From Takakia lepidozioides (Eukaryota; Streptophyta; Takakiopsida; Takakiales; Takakiaceae), in the NCBI GenBank assembly GCA_030704615.1, contig CM060734.1, forward strand, positions 3,658,001 to 3,722,000: a stretch of 64,000 bases of DNA. Reading direction: 5' to 3'. Positions 42,894-55,870 of the stretch are shown piece after piece. The translations under genes and the position numbers were made by a program. The number at the start of each line of letters is the position of its first letter. Position 1 is the stretch's first letter. The notes beneath the pieces were generated by a model. That model saw nothing but the letters and a program-made list of their open reading frames with translations, was not told the origin of the DNA and ran no database searches.

Positions 42894-45463
42894 ATGGGAT
42901 TGCCTATATCGTCATTGGAAGTAGAGATGGAGAAGTGTACGATGCTGAATCCAGGGCGGTACTTTGTAAGAGGAGAGAAGTCAAGAACGAAGGAGCATGG
43001 CTGGAAGGTGGCAGATGCAATAAATCCAAACATGATGTTGTGGATGCGTTTTATGAACAAGCAGTTGGCGCTGAAGCAGCAAGGTTCTTATCTATCTCTC
43101 AAACTATTGGAAGCTACAATTAGAACCATGCAGGGAATTAGGTATAAGTGGGCAGATTTTGTTGCCACCAGAATGCATGAGGAGTTGGGTTTGAGGAAGC
43201 GATCGCCCAAAATTGTACCTTTGCATTGTAGCAGTTATCTAACAGCGGTTATACAAAAGCAATTAGGGATCACAACATTGGGAGAGAAGGAGATTTTTGG
43301 TGGTGTAGGGATTACTAATGTCAAATCAGTTGAGACGACCATCTAGAAACCATTGGCAAAAAAAGGAAGTAGAAGCCGCACTGACAAACTCTATTATTGA
43401 GAAAGGGGAATGTTCTAAGAGTATACACGAAGGAGCTCCCACAAAGGAGAATGAGCAGTTACTTAACCAGGAAATGCCAACGGATAGAAAAGGGAATGAA
43501 TTAGCAGAGGCAGCACAACAAGGAGATCAGTCCGCAGTGTACTACTTACATCAGGCGTATTCGATCATGAAGAAGAAAGAGGCAGAATTGATAGAAGCAG
43601 CGAAGAAGGCGCAGAAGAGGATGGATGATGAAAAGGCAAAAGTAGCCCGGTATGCTGAGTTGCAGAGTACAAGAGAGAATGAGTTTCAAGCGGCACACAC
43701 TCGTCACTGTGAGGAGATAGTACAATGCAAGCAGGAGCAAAAGAAATTATCGATAGAGGTTGAGGACTTGAAGAAGCAAGTAGCAAAATTGCAAGATTTG
43801 GAACCAGAACTAGAGAAGTGACAGGAAGAATTGTTGGAAGCCAAGAAGCAATTGCAAGTTGCCAATCAAGAGGTGGAGCAGCATAATAAGGCGTGGATAG
43901 ATGATGAGGGTAGAGGTGAAATGAGTGAAGAGATTGTGCACCTGAGAGGAAGACTTAAGGCCTGTGAGGAGAAATCAGAGAAAGACATACTGCAGATGAG
44001 AGACATGTTCCAGAAATATAAAGAAGAGAGAGAAGGAGAGTATCAGATGACAATAGTGAGTTTGAAATCTCAAGCAGAGGAGAGCCTATTGGATATGGCT
44101 GAGAGATTAATCCAGTTGAAGGAGCAAATGTCTGCGGCTAATTCATTGGCAGAGGCTTATGATTTCGATGCCTGTTTGTTGAGAGCCACTTTGGGGGAGC
44201 CAGTAGAACAAAATCCCATTGATTTTAAACCAGTTTGGCACCAGTGTGTGGCCTTGGGGATTGAGAACCTATTAGCGGAGATGATCTTAAGAGGGGATAT
44301 TATGGTGGAGGACTTCACTGAGGTGTTCGTGGAGGTGGGTGATCTAGCGGGAAGAACTTTCCTGTACTACAGAGAGTTCGAACGCAACTTGGAGGCAAGA
44401 AGATTGAGAGCGAACTAGAGTTGATACTGGGTGTGTCAAATAGGGACACATGAGCTGGAGGAGATGACACCACCAAAACAAGAGGACTTGCAAAGATGGC
44501 AGGCCATTGCAGTGCAGTTGATTAAAGATATTGCAGTTCCACATTTGTTGCAAACCATGATTCATAACACTTATCACAGGATTCGAGAAATTGGTTTGTC
44601 TGCTGCGGCTTATATATTGCTCTACAATCATGTAGTGCAAAGGTTGATGAGATGGTTGCAGTCGTCTTCTTGGTCAGACATTTTAGGGGAAGGTTGGACC
44701 CAGGGTATGGAATTGGAAACTCCTGAGCCCAATAAAGTTGTTCAATGGATACAATCATGTCCGGAGCTCAAGATGCCACTCAATTGGCTTTATCCTTTGT
44801 TTGTGGGTAAATATCATATGTGTTTTGATGATCGGGAGGCCGGCCATATCCGAAATGGGAAGTAGTGCTCTAGATTACCATCAAACAATGAAGAAGGAGG
44901 AAATGGCTCAATTGGGAGAATGGGAAATGCCAGGAGAGAGAGAACCCATTCCTCATTCTATTTTGCAAAAATGGTCTTATTGTAAGTGTGCAAGAAGGGG
45001 CAAATGGAAGGAAAGAGAGACTATGACTACAGTACCCTACAATTGGCCATGGATTGTTGGGAATTTTGACACTCCAGAGAGTTCTTACAATGCTTATGCT
45101 GCATTTCAAGCAATTCATTCGATTCATCTCGATCCAATTTGTTTTCAGGCTTTGTTGTTTGCCGGGGTGTTGGCTCATTGGTGTTCAAAGTACGCAGTAG
45201 CTTTCAATGTCAATGTGAGGCAATTGAATAAGTATGAGTTTCAGCTATTGGCTAAGGTGCACTATCATCAGACGAAGATCATCAGAATTTTGGAGCTGAT
45301 GTGCCTCACTAGGTTTATTATTGGTGCGGATGAGACCTTATACGATGAGAGCGAGAAGAATCGCCATGATATCTTACATACTTTTTATGGTTGGCAGAAG
45401 CAGCAGAACCCAAATCTTAGGCATAGGTCGGAGGAGCCTGTTGGCAAGAGGTCAAGATATTAG
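42894..45463 (+). pseudogene. Long coiled-coil protein of unknown function, broken (copy A)
   Basis: Successive frames form what looks like one protein of about 850 residues. The N-terminal part (42894-43343) reads LKLLEATIRTMQGIRYKW. A long coiled coil (43318-44418) is rich in Glu, Lys and Gln with heptads, for example KKLSIEVEDLKKQVAKLQ. A C-terminal globular part (44431-45463) contains VPYNWPWIVGNFDTP, then FAGVLAHWCSKYAVAF, and a basic end GKRSRY. Breaks are a frame change near 43320, TGA at 43819-43821, stops near 44416-44425 and a frame change near 44750-44865. No known domain was recognised. It follows an integrase remnant and may be an extra retroelement ORF or an unrelated gene. Confidence 0.4.
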
Positions 45464-45601
45464 GAAGCATAGAGGTAGTGTTTGCGGGGGCGCTACACAT
45501 GTAGGAGTAGGGCTATGTAGAATAATAGTTATTTTTCTATTTGGTTAGAACGATGTTTAGAAAGCTAAGTAGAAGACATTGAAATCTGAATATAGAATTA
45601 T

Positions 45602-45680
45602 TTGGGCTCACAGGGCCCACCCCCGAAAGGGGGCAGTAGCCGCAAGGCGAAGTGGCTCTTAGTTCCGCCGGCTTGCCGGC
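45602..45680 (+). other. GC-rich hairpin cluster with GNRA-type loops (copy A)
   Basis: Three adjacent perfect hairpins lie in otherwise AT-rich DNA: CCCCC-GAAA-GGGGG (45620-45633), GCC-GCAA-GGC (45639-45648) and GCCGGC-TT-GCCGGC (45667-45680). Two loops fit the GNRA pattern of structured RNA. The AT-rich sequence after it (45720-45920) repeats 'aattggatgataaat' phrases. Confidence 0.5.
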
Positions 45681-47233
45681 GTCTTCTCTCTCTCTTATTT
45701 GGGCTTTTATTGAGTAAAATTGCAAAATCATCCAATTGGATGTAAATTGGGTAGAATTGGATGTAGAATTGGATGAAGAATTGGGGATGGACAAAATAAA
45801 ATTGGATGATAAATTGTAAGCTAGACTTAGAATTGGATGATTAATTGGATGATAAATGGGATGAATAATTGGGAAGTTAGAATTGGGTTGTTGAATAATT
45901 GGGTGGTTAGAATTGGGAGATTCGGCTGAACACGGTGAATCCAGAGTAGTGATATAAAAAGAGTGAATGTGAGAGAGAAGTTGTCATTTGAGCAAGAGTG
46001 CCCAGGCCCTAGCACTACGAGGCTAGTTGTCGTTTCCAATTCTTAGCAATTCATAGGTGTTTTTTCTTTCGCCATGTTTTCTAGGGTAATGCCATCGACG
46101 CCCGGGCGGTCACTGCCAGTTTTATTTGGGTTTCAAGATAACCCGACGGTGTTTGGCAACGACGTGTGGGGTGTCGGATCTGGTCGACTGCACATGATTT
46201 TTTTTAATTCCATTATCAAGCCATATGCTTAATGATAGCGTCTACAATGTGCGAGCCCTCACTTCTGGGTCATGAAGAGGTGCAGAAGGCGGAATTTGGT
46301 GTGAACAACTCCCAAGATTCCTACACCCATTTCAGAGAATGAGATTGAGGTACATGTCAGGCCATCCAAATTTTCAGATACCCACTGTATGTATATAAAG
46401 TTGTTTATTCCTATATTTGTGGTAGCAAGAGCCGACACCTATTGTCCATCAGAAGTCGTCCATTGAACCAATATTGTATCATTTTAATCTGTCACTATGA
46501 TCAGACATGTTTGGGGTTTGATAAGGATCACACGCAGGCAAACTTCAACTCTAGTGCACGGTTTGCAGCGCTTCTCTGTATACACAATTGCATTTCACTT
46601 CTCAGTGCTATGGCAACCCAACGCAGATGGCATGAAGGTGCTATTGCTATTTTCAGGGATTGTTGGGGAGGGGGAAGATAGCCCTCCACAAATCAGGCAT
46701 AAAGCTCAAGGTAGGGGTTTCCATTCAGATCATTTAAGGTACCCATCATTGCATTCAGGGTTGGTGGGAAGCAAGCAAGCATACTCATTCAAGTGATGAA
46801 CGCAACTACGTGTCGTACAGACGGAAAACAGTGTTTCGCCTGCACATGATTTTTTTTTTGTTCCATTCTCCAGCCATATGCTTAATGACAGTGTGTGCAA
46901 TGTGCGTGCAAAATTTCGCAGCAAAAAAAAATCATCTGGACCCAAAACCATATTTTCTTCCCTCATTTGCACTCCAAGATTAAGTTCTCTTCAACTTCAT
47001 GCACTCTTCATACAAAGTTTTGCAATAGTGACCCAAGATTTTTATTTTTATTTTTTCATTTTGTTTTGGTCCAATCTTTTGCATGGATGTAGTAGTCCAA
47101 AGTCTGAATTCAAAGAACAAAATAGAGCCAAAAATAAAATCATTACGCCCCTCAAATCCGCAATCCTAGATATTCTAAATCATAATACTTATTTAAAATT
47201 CATTAAAATTCGATTTAATACAAAATGGTTCTA

Positions 47234-48089
47234 TTTAGTGACTCCATGGGGGTCGCTACTACTATCAGCGCCTTCCTTGAGATCGCTTCAAGTCCCTAAA
47301 CAATAACCCGACGCTGTTGACAGCGACCCCTAGGCCGTTGCTGTCAGACTTTTTTGTCCATATTTTTGGGGGTGCTATCAGTGCCTTCCTGGGGGTCGCT
47401 TCAACTTATAACCCGACACTGCTTAACAGCGACCCATGGGGGGTTGCTATGAGTATTTTTGCAAAATATTTTTGGGATGCTATCAGCGCCTCCCTGGGGG
47501 TCGGTACATGTCCCTACGCTAATTACCCGACGCTGTTTAACAGAGCCCCCTAGGGAGACTGTTGCTGTTTTTTTTGTTTTTTTTTCCCATGTTTGTGTGG
47601 GGTGCTACCAGCGACTCCCTGGGTGTCGGTTCGAGCTCCCAAATATATATTGGGGCGCGCGTAGTGACTGCTTAGGGGTTGTAGTCAGCTGTTTGTTAAT
47701 AGCGACTGTAGAGAAGTCGGTAGGATACCGTCCATTCAGGGGTCGGTTACAGGTTTCCTACTCAAAAATCAGACTTTAAATTGAAATTAAATAATTAAAA
47801 ATCAAAATCAGAACTTTAATAATCAAATTTCCCCGTTAACGCGACGCCCAGACGGTAGACAGTGTTAAAAATATATTTGGTTGGCCCAGAGGTCGTTTGG
47901 GGGGAAAAAACCCTAATCCGACCCCAGAGGGGTCGGATGGGGACCGTCGGCAGGGGCGTCGTAGGAAGAAACCGATGGGAAATCAACCCCGCGGTATTAG
48001 CGACGCCAGGGGGGTCGGTCCCAATGACTTAGTCATTTTGGGATCCTCATTTTGCTGGGATTTCAGTATAGCGACCCCTCAGGGGTCGG
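47234..48089. repeat. GCGACCCC/GGGGTCGC palindromic array (copy B)
   Basis: Copy of 38405-39260. Confidence 0.6.
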
Positions 48090-48491
48090 TAAAGTACCGA
48101 CCCCTGGGCGCCCTCGGATCTGAATTGCAATTTGTGCTTCAATTGTGAGTGAGTTGTGCGGTAGATTGATCTATGTGTCATTGAATAGCCTGAATGAGCG
48201 GGGCATATTTTTGGCGTTTTTCAAGTATGGAGGAGGCGGGGTAGTGGTCGTTACAGTATGTAAACTCAATGAAGTGTATAGTGAGTTCAGGGGACGGTAT
48301 GCTAGGAGGCGAGGTGTCGATAGGCAACCCGAGCACCAGGAGGATGTTGGGGCATAGTCGGGCAGGGCATGTGCAAGGGGAACGGGGTCTACACGAGCAT
48401 GGTAGTAGCCATGTGGGCACCATGTGGTCGGGAGGTCTACCATGGTAGGTGCCTGCATTGATGAGGGAGAACCAACGTGTTTCAGGTCTAT

Positions 48492-49221
48492 TTAGGAGGA
48501 GTTTGTGGATGTGCCAGACGGCATGGTTATGTCAGGTGACTCTGAGGCCATGAATGATAGGGTGTGTGCAGAGGCTAAGCAAATGTAGCCATGTATCCCG
48601 GGTCGGGTGTGTGTTCGCACATAGCGGGCAATTTGGGGAGGGATAGAAACGTGGCCAGAAGGTGTGTTTGCGTTGGTGGCCCATGTATTGGGCATATCTG
48701 AATTTGAGAGTCCGTCTGATTTGGGCATCTGTGGCAATATTGGTGCGCCAGAAATGGTTAGATAATTTATGACGAAGAACCTCCGAGTGTGTCCATTTAT
48801 GGATATGTAGCTTGGTGAGGCTGGCGGAGGTCGAGGCTTGTTTATGGGCTTTGCGGGTAAGGGTGGTTGAGAGATTGCGGATAGGGCGAGGCAAATTGGG
48901 ACCTGGAACTGGGTGGATGAACCAGAAGGGGTGCGTATGGGCAACGTGTATGGGTTTTGACGTAGGGTTCACCTCGGGACAAGTAGCCCCTTCGGCCATG
49001 TTGTTACCGGTGATGCCGGTGTGGGAGCGGACTTTAATGAAGTATATGGGTTGGTATAAGGAGATGGCAAGATGGGCAATGGCGAATATAAGGTTCATGT
49101 CGGAGTGGTAATGATGAGAGGAAGGGCGGGAGAGGTGGTTACGGATGAGAAAGAGTGAGGTGAGGCTGTCGGTAAAGATGTAGTGTGGGGGGGGAATGAG
49201 GAGAGTTGGGTTTGCATGCAT
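48492..49221 (-). pseudogene. LINE pol C-terminus (copy B)
   Basis: Copy of 39663-40389. A one-base difference in a G run near 49186 changes the first residues of the frame. Confidence 0.75.
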
Positions 49222-49325
49222 ATCAGTAAGAGCAGTCTCTAGAATGATATCTAGAACAAAACCAGCTTTGACAATGTCTGCATGGACCTCTTCGCCCTTC
49301 TCCAGGGCTCATAGATTGCATTCTC
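49212..49325 (-). pseudogene. PPR-protein scrap (copy B)
   Basis: Copy of 40384-40497, joined to the LINE tail in the same way. Confidence 0.5.
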
Positions 49326-50137
49326 ATGATGTACTTTGTATACATTCGATTAACCGATTGATGTAAATATTTATTCTTGTTGTTCTTCTTTTGCGACTTT
49401 GCATATGTGATCTGGACATACTTAAGCACATGTGGACCAAAGATGAGCATGAACCAAGTTCATTCAATGGATCATTCAAGTGATGAACGCAGCTACGTGT
49501 CGTAGAGACGGAAAACATTGTTTCGCCTGCACATGATTTGTTTTTATTCCATTCTCGAGCCATATGCTTAATGACAGCATGTGCAATGTGCATGCAAAAT
49601 TTGGCAGTGAATATACGTCATCTGGACCCAAAAGCATATTTTCTTTCTTCATTTGCACTCCAAGGTTGAGTTCTCTTCAACTTCATGCACTCTTCATAGA
49701 GAGTTCTGCAAACTTTTATTTTCCAGCATTTCTGATTTGTGAAATTGCTTAAATAGGATAGATGCACGTGGTGCATGTTATAGCCTGAAGGGCGTTGATT
49801 AAACTGATTGAACTTATTGAGTTGATGGGCTTAGAATCACCTTATTGAACTTGGTGAACCTATTGGATTATGATAGGTATTTTGGCCACTCCTTTGCTAA
49901 GACAACGTATTTTAGGCACTGGGGTAGGAAGCGTTGGCCCTTCCATCATAGATGACTTGAACTTAAGCATTCGGTGAAAGAGGGGCATTGGGAGACGAAG
50001 ATTTTCCCTCTTCTTCCTAGGCTCGGCAGGTGCCTTGTGAAGGGATTAAAACATGTCCTGGCTATAGGCGGCTCGGGGGCCTAGGCGGTAGGAATTAGAC
50101 AATAAAACACAAAGACTTGGAAGGCAATTACTGAGTA

Positions 50138-50392
50138 CTATCCCAAGCAGTGTGGACATAACCAATCTCCATCAAGAACCTTCTCAAGAGGTGGTGTCAA
50201 GCATCCCATGTGCCAACCTCTTGAGCATCGATCACACACCAGCATAGTGGTTGCCCCTTTGGCAGACCCACACAACATGCACCTCAAACCTGTAGGTACC
50301 ACTGCCAAGTTTGGGTCAATCCTGCCATCGACATTGGGGAGGTGACATGGCGCACAATTACGCACATGGTCCTTCCAAGTCATTTTTAGCAC
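50138..50392 (-). pseudogene. PHD zinc-finger fragment (copy B)
   Basis: Identical to 41310-41564. Confidence 0.65.
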
Positions 50393-51242
50393 AAGCTCCT
50401 TTTCAGAAATGGGGTACTGATTTTGTAGGCCCCATTGCTCCAGCTTCTCGTAATGAACACAAACGGTACATATTGGTGGCTATTGAATATGTCACAAAAT
50501 GGGCTGAGGCTCAAGCCACTCGAACTGATACTGCTAAAGTTGTAGCCCAATTTTTGTATGAAAATATAATATCCAGATTTGACTGTCAATTGGAAATGAT
50601 TAGCGGTCGTGGTACCCATTTCCTAAATGCTACAATTGTTCAATTGACAAAACGATATACGAAAGACTACTCCTTATCATCCTCGAGCCAATGGACAGAT
50701 AGAACGAACCAATGGGCTATTATGCGGCATTTTAACTCGCACAGTCATGGGTGTTGGTACTGATTGGGACACTAAACTTTTTGGTGCACTTTGGGCATAT
50801 CGCATAGCGACTACAGGATATACCCCATTTCAATTGGTCACGGATTAGAAGCTATCATACCGATAAAATTGGAACTCCCAACCTTACCCATTGCGATAGC
50901 TGAACGTCTTTTTGATGACGAGTCTTCACAAGCCCGTTTAATACGCTTAGAACAATTGGATGAAATTCGTAGGCATGCGTTACAAAACATTGAAGTTGCC
51001 CAAAGAAGGCGTAAGGATTATTATGATAGTCGGTTGAAGCCTAAAAATTTTAAAGTTTGTGACTTAGTACTGCTTTATGATAGTCGATTTCAGAAGTTCC
51101 TGGGAAATTAAAAATGCGTTGGTTAGGTCCTTATCGAGTCATAGAAGTATTTTCTAATGGATCAGTTCAATTGGTTACTTGGGATGGGGCTCCACTACCT
51201 ACACGGATAAATGGAGATCGTATTAAGTTATATTATCATTAA
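50369..51242 (+). pseudogene. Ty3 integrase remnant (copy B)
   Basis: Copy of 41541-42414 with the same frame changes, so the decay predates the duplication. Confidence 0.75.
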
Positions 51243-51718
51243 CCCTGATACTGGTCCAATGTTAGGAAAGGGGGTGATTATTGGGTATATTTATTTATTA
51301 TTGGGTGTATTTTTTTATTTATTTTTATTATAGGGAGTGATTTATTTATAATAGGTATAGTGTAAGTCAGGAGCGGGCGGTTATAACTTACCGCTTCATT
51401 GTCTTCCTTCTGCTGAGCGATAGCATACTAAACTGTGAATGATAGAGAGTCAAATTGGGCATGGACAAAATTATATATTGAAAACTTAAGCAACAGAGAG
51501 AGTGAAGAAGAATATAATGGAGCACGATGACAGGAAGAAAAAAATTGGTTAAAATGGGAGTTGTGCTACCAGCGGAGTTGGAAAGAATTGATGTGAGCCT
51601 ATTGTTACCCAACAGAGAAAAGAAGAAGTTTGGTATAATGCATGAGTGTTAAAATTCTTGAAATGGTCGAAGGATCTGCCACCAAAGTCGTTGAAATTGT
51701 TAATAGAGTATATGGAGA

Positions 51719-54287
51719 ATGGGATTGCCTATATCGTCATTGGAAGTAGAGATGGAGAAGTGTACGATGCTGAATCCAGGGCGGTACTTTGTAAGAGGAG
51801 AGAAGTCAAGAACGAAGGAGCATGGCTGGAAGGTGGCAGATGCAATAAATCCAAACATGATGTTGTGGATGCGTTTTATGAACAAGCAGTTGGCGCTGAA
51901 GCAGCAAGGTTCTTATCTATCTCTCAAACTATTGGAAGCTACAATTAGAACCATGCAGGGAATTAGGTATAAGTGGGCAGATTTTGTTGCCACCAGAATG
52001 CATGAGGAGTTGGGTTTGAGGAAGCGATCGCCCAAAATTGTACCTTTGCATTGTAGCAGTTATCTAACAGCGGTTATACAAAAGCAATTAGGGATCACAA
52101 CATTGGGAGAGAAGGAGATTTTTGGTGGTGTAGGGATTACTAATGTCAAATCAGTTGAGACGACCATCTAGAAACCATTGGCAAAAAAAGGAAGTAGAAG
52201 CCGCACTGACAAACTCTATTATTGAGAAAGGGGAATGTTCTAAGAGTATACACGAAGGAGCTCCCACAAAGGAGAATGAGCAGTTACTTAACCAGGAAAT
52301 GCCAACGGATAGAAAAGGGAATGAATTAGCAGAGGCAGCACAACAAGGAGATCAGTCCGCAGTGTACTACTTACATCAGGCGTATTCGATCATGAAGAAG
52401 AAAGAGGCAGAATTGATAGAAGCAGCGAAGAAGGCGCAGAAGAGGATGGATGATGAAAAGGCAAAAGTAGCCCCGTATGCTGAGTTGCAGAGTACAAGAG
52501 AGAATGAGTTTCAAGCGGCACACACTCGTCACTGTGAGGAGATAGTACAATGCAAGCAGGAGCAAAAGAAATTATCGATAGAGGTTGAGGACTTGAAGAA
52601 GCAAGTAGCAAAATTGCAAGATTTGGAACCAGAACTAGAGAAGTGACAGGAAGAATTGTTGGAAGCCAAGAAGCAATTGCAAGTTGCCAATCAAGAGGTG
52701 GAGCAGCATAATAAGGCGTGGATAGATGATGAGGGTAGAGGTGAAATGAGTGAAGAGATTGTGCACCTGAGAGGAAGACTTAAGGCCTGTGAGGAGAAAT
52801 CAGAGAAAGACATACTGCAGATGAGAGACATGTTCCAGAAATATAAAGAAGAGAGAGAAGGAGAGTATCAGATGACAATAGTGAGTTTGAAATCTCAAGC
52901 AGAGGAGAGCCTATTGGATATGGCTGAGAGATTAATCCAGTTGAAGGAGCAAATGTCTGCGGCTAATTCATTGGCAGAGGCTTATGATTTCGATGCCTGT
53001 TTGTTGAGAGCCACTTTGGGGGAGCCAGTAGAACAAAATCCCATTGATTTAAACCAGTTTGGCACCAGTGTGTGGCCTTGGGGATTGAGAACCTATTAGC
53101 GGAGATGATCTTAAGAGGGGATATTATGGTGGAGGACTTCACTGAGGTGTTCGTGGAGGTGGGTGATCTAGCGGGAAGAACTTTCCTGTACTACAGAGAG
53201 TTCGAACGCAACTTGGAGGCAAGAAGATTGAGAGCGAACTAGAGTTGATACTGGGTGTGTCAAATAGGGACACATGAGCTGGAGGAGATGACACCACCAA
53301 AACAAGAGGACTTGCAAAGATGGCAGGCCATTGCAGTGCAGTTGATTAAAGATATTGCAGTTCCACATTTGTTGCAAACCATGATTCATAACACTTATCA
53401 CAGGATTCGAGAAATTGGTTTGTCTGCTGCGGCTTATATATTGCTCTACAATCATGTAGTGCAAAGGTTGATGAGATGGTTGCAGTCGTCTTCTTGGTCA
53501 GACATTTTAGGGGAAGGTTGGACCCAGGGTATGGAATTGGAAACTCCTGAGCCCAATAAAGTTGTTCAATGGATACAATCATGTCCGGAGCTCAAGATGC
53601 CACTCAATTGGCTTTATCCTTTGTTTGTGGGTAAATATCATATGTGTTTTGATGATCGGGAGGCCGGCCATATCCGAAATGGGAAGTAGTGCTCTAGATT
53701 ACCATCAAACAATGAAGAAGGAGGAAATGGCTCAATTGGGAGAATGGGAAATGCCAGGAGAGAGAGAACCCATTCCTCATTCTATTTTGCAAAAATGGTC
53801 TTATTGTAAGTGTGCAAGAAGGGGCAAATGGAAGGAAAGAGAGACTATGACTACAGTACCCTACAATTGGCCATGGATTGTTGGGAATTTTGACACTCCA
53901 GAGAGTTCTTACAATGCTTATGCTGCATTTCAAGCAATTCATTCGATTCATCTCGATCCAATTTGTTTTCAGGCTTTGTTGTTTGCCGGGGTGTTGGCTC
54001 ATTGGTGTTCAAAGTACGCAGTAGCTTTCAATGTCAATGTGAGGCAATTGAATAAGTATGAGTTTCAGCTATTGGCTAAGGTGCACTATCATCAGACGAA
54101 GATCATCAGAATTTTGGAGCTGATGTGCCTCACTAGGTTTATTATTGGTGCGGATGAGACCTTATACGATGAGAGCGAGAAGAATCGCCATGATATCTTA
54201 CATACTTTTTATGGTTGGCAGAAGCAGCAGAACCCAAATCTTAGGCATAGGTCGGAGGAGCCTGTTGGCAAGAGGTCAAGATATTAG
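51719..54287 (+). pseudogene. Long coiled-coil protein, broken (copy B)
   Basis: Copy of 42894-45463. It shares all breaks and has one more frame change near 53048, where a T run is one base shorter than in copy A; one Arg codon of copy A (43649) reads Pro here. Confidence 0.4.
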
Positions 54288-54425
54288 GAAGCATAGAGGT
54301 AGTGTTTGCGGGGGCGCTACACATGTAGGAGTAGGGCTATGTAGAATAATAGTTATTTTTCTATTTGGTTAGAACGATGTTTAGAAAGCTAAGTAGAAGA
54401 CATTGAAATCTGAATATAGAATTAT

Positions 54426-54504
54426 TTGGGCTCACAGGGCCCACCCCCGAAAGGGGGCAGTAGCCGCAAGGCGAAGTGGCTCTTAGTTCCGCCGGCTTGC
54501 CGGC
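54426..54504 (+). other. GC-rich hairpin cluster (copy B)
   Basis: Identical to 45602-45680. Confidence 0.5.
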
Positions 54505-54873
54505 GTCTTCTCTCTCTCTTATTTGGGCTTTTATTGAGTAAAATTGCAAAATCATCCAATTGGATGTAAATTGGGTAGAATTGGATGTAGAATTGGATGA
54601 AGAATTGGGGATGGACAAAATAAAATTGGATGATAAATTGTAAGCTAGACTTAGAATTGGATGATTAATTGGATGATAAATGGGATGAATAATTGGGAAG
54701 TTAGAATTGGGTTGTTGAATAATTGGGTGGTTAGAATTGGGAGATTCGGCTGAACACGGTGAATCCAGAGTAGTGATATAAAAAGAGTGAATGTGAGAGA
54801 GAAGTTGTCATTTGAGCAAGAGTGCCCAGGCCCTAGCACTACGAGGCTAGTTGTCGTTTCCAATTCTTAGCAA

Positions 54874-55345
54874 AAGAGATTTAGTAATTCTAGAGATGAA
54901 AGTGATTCCAGAGACCTGAGAGAGAAGGCTCTATATTATTCAATGATGTGTGAAGGAGAGAGAAGTAAAGCCATTATTTTTATAAGAGTTGGATTGAATT
55001 TTATTATGTGGATTTGGTTGAATGATTATATAAAGTAAATGAAGAGATGTTTCATATTAATTCGAAAGAGTGATATTGAGATTATTGGAGAAAAAATTGA
55101 CTATGGAGAAGGATAATTGAATAATTAATTGTGTTATTTATTGGTGATAACTTACTGAATGCTTATTGGGATTAATTGATCAGGACATAGTTGTTCCTTT
55201 GGGTTGTTTGTGTGCTTTCCCTGTGAATGAATCTATAATATTAATTGACTTTAGGAACCTGAGTCTAAATTAAATATTATTCTACAACAATACAAGCTCA
55301 AGGAGAAGCAGGGTATCCAAAAAGCACCACCTCTTACAGGAGTGG
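54874..55345. other. AT-rich stretch, no gene
   Basis: Unique sequence after the duplication with no domain-bearing frame. It could be the leader of the element whose ORF starts at 55346. Confidence 0.35.
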
Positions 55346-55870
55346 TTGACACAAGGGCCAGTGGAAGGAAAAGCACCTAGGAAATTGACTCAAGATGAGA
55401 TGAATGATCTTAGGCAATGGGTGCAGAATATTGCCACAACAACTATAAACAACATCTATAGTCGGATAGCCGAGTTGCAGGAAGAACTTCAGACTCAAGT
55501 GGATGAGTTGAGTTCCAAGAAGATGGCATTTGTTCCGGAGGAACAAGTACTGGCCTCTTACTTGCGGGCAAAGCCTTTGGTCTTTCAATTTCCAGCACAG
55601 GAAGTACAGGCTTTGCCAGCACAAGGAGAGGTTGTGTCAACTTCACAACAACTACTTCAGGTCGCCAGTGTGGATACCATGACACAGCTGCAAACAGTAC
55701 CTGCTGTTTGGGGTGACTCTTCTTTTAAACCACCTAGGACTGCTGCTGATTTTGAATATAACAATGCCATGATTCTTCACTTCAACCATATTCCCTTGGT
55801 TATGGATCTGGTTTGGAAGGAAATGGGTCCTCCCAAGTCCTTGGCACATTATTACCAACTCATGCGCATT
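55346..55870 (+). pseudogene. Coiled-coil ORF cut by a LINE tail, possibly gag-like
   Basis: About 175 codons from ATG: a helical start (LTQDEMNDLRQWVQNI, then RIAELQEELQTQVDEL) followed by a Gln/Val-rich middle and MILHFNHIPLVMDLVW. I do not recognise a family. The natural frame ends near 55865, where antisense LINE sequence begins. The AT-rich leader and coiled coil resemble the duplicated coiled-coil frame at 42.9-45.5 kb in style, and it may come from the same element type. Confidence 0.35.

Larger units (their letters stand above)
37221..46050. repeat. 8.8-kb tandem duplication, copy A
   Basis: The unit begins TCATAGGTGTTTTTTC and ends in CCAATTCTTAGCAA(T). It is followed immediately by copy B. 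Comparing by eye, I find only six single-base homopolymer length differences (near 37848, 40358, 42444, 42550, 42793 and 44223) and one substitution (43649). Confidence 0.95.
46051..54873. repeat. 8.8-kb tandem duplication, copy B
   Basis: Direct repeat of 37221-46050 at an offset of 8830 falling to 8824 bases. Contents are the same as copy A: palindromic array, LINE tail, PPR scrap, PHD finger, integrase remnant, coiled-coil frame and hairpin cluster. The near identity means either a very recent duplication or an assembly duplication. Confidence 0.95.

Noticed and set aside
45602-45680. A hammerhead ribozyme or rRNA fragment
   Set aside because: The CUGAUGA and GAAAC core of hammerheads is absent, and the hairpins do not match an rRNA segment I can recognise.
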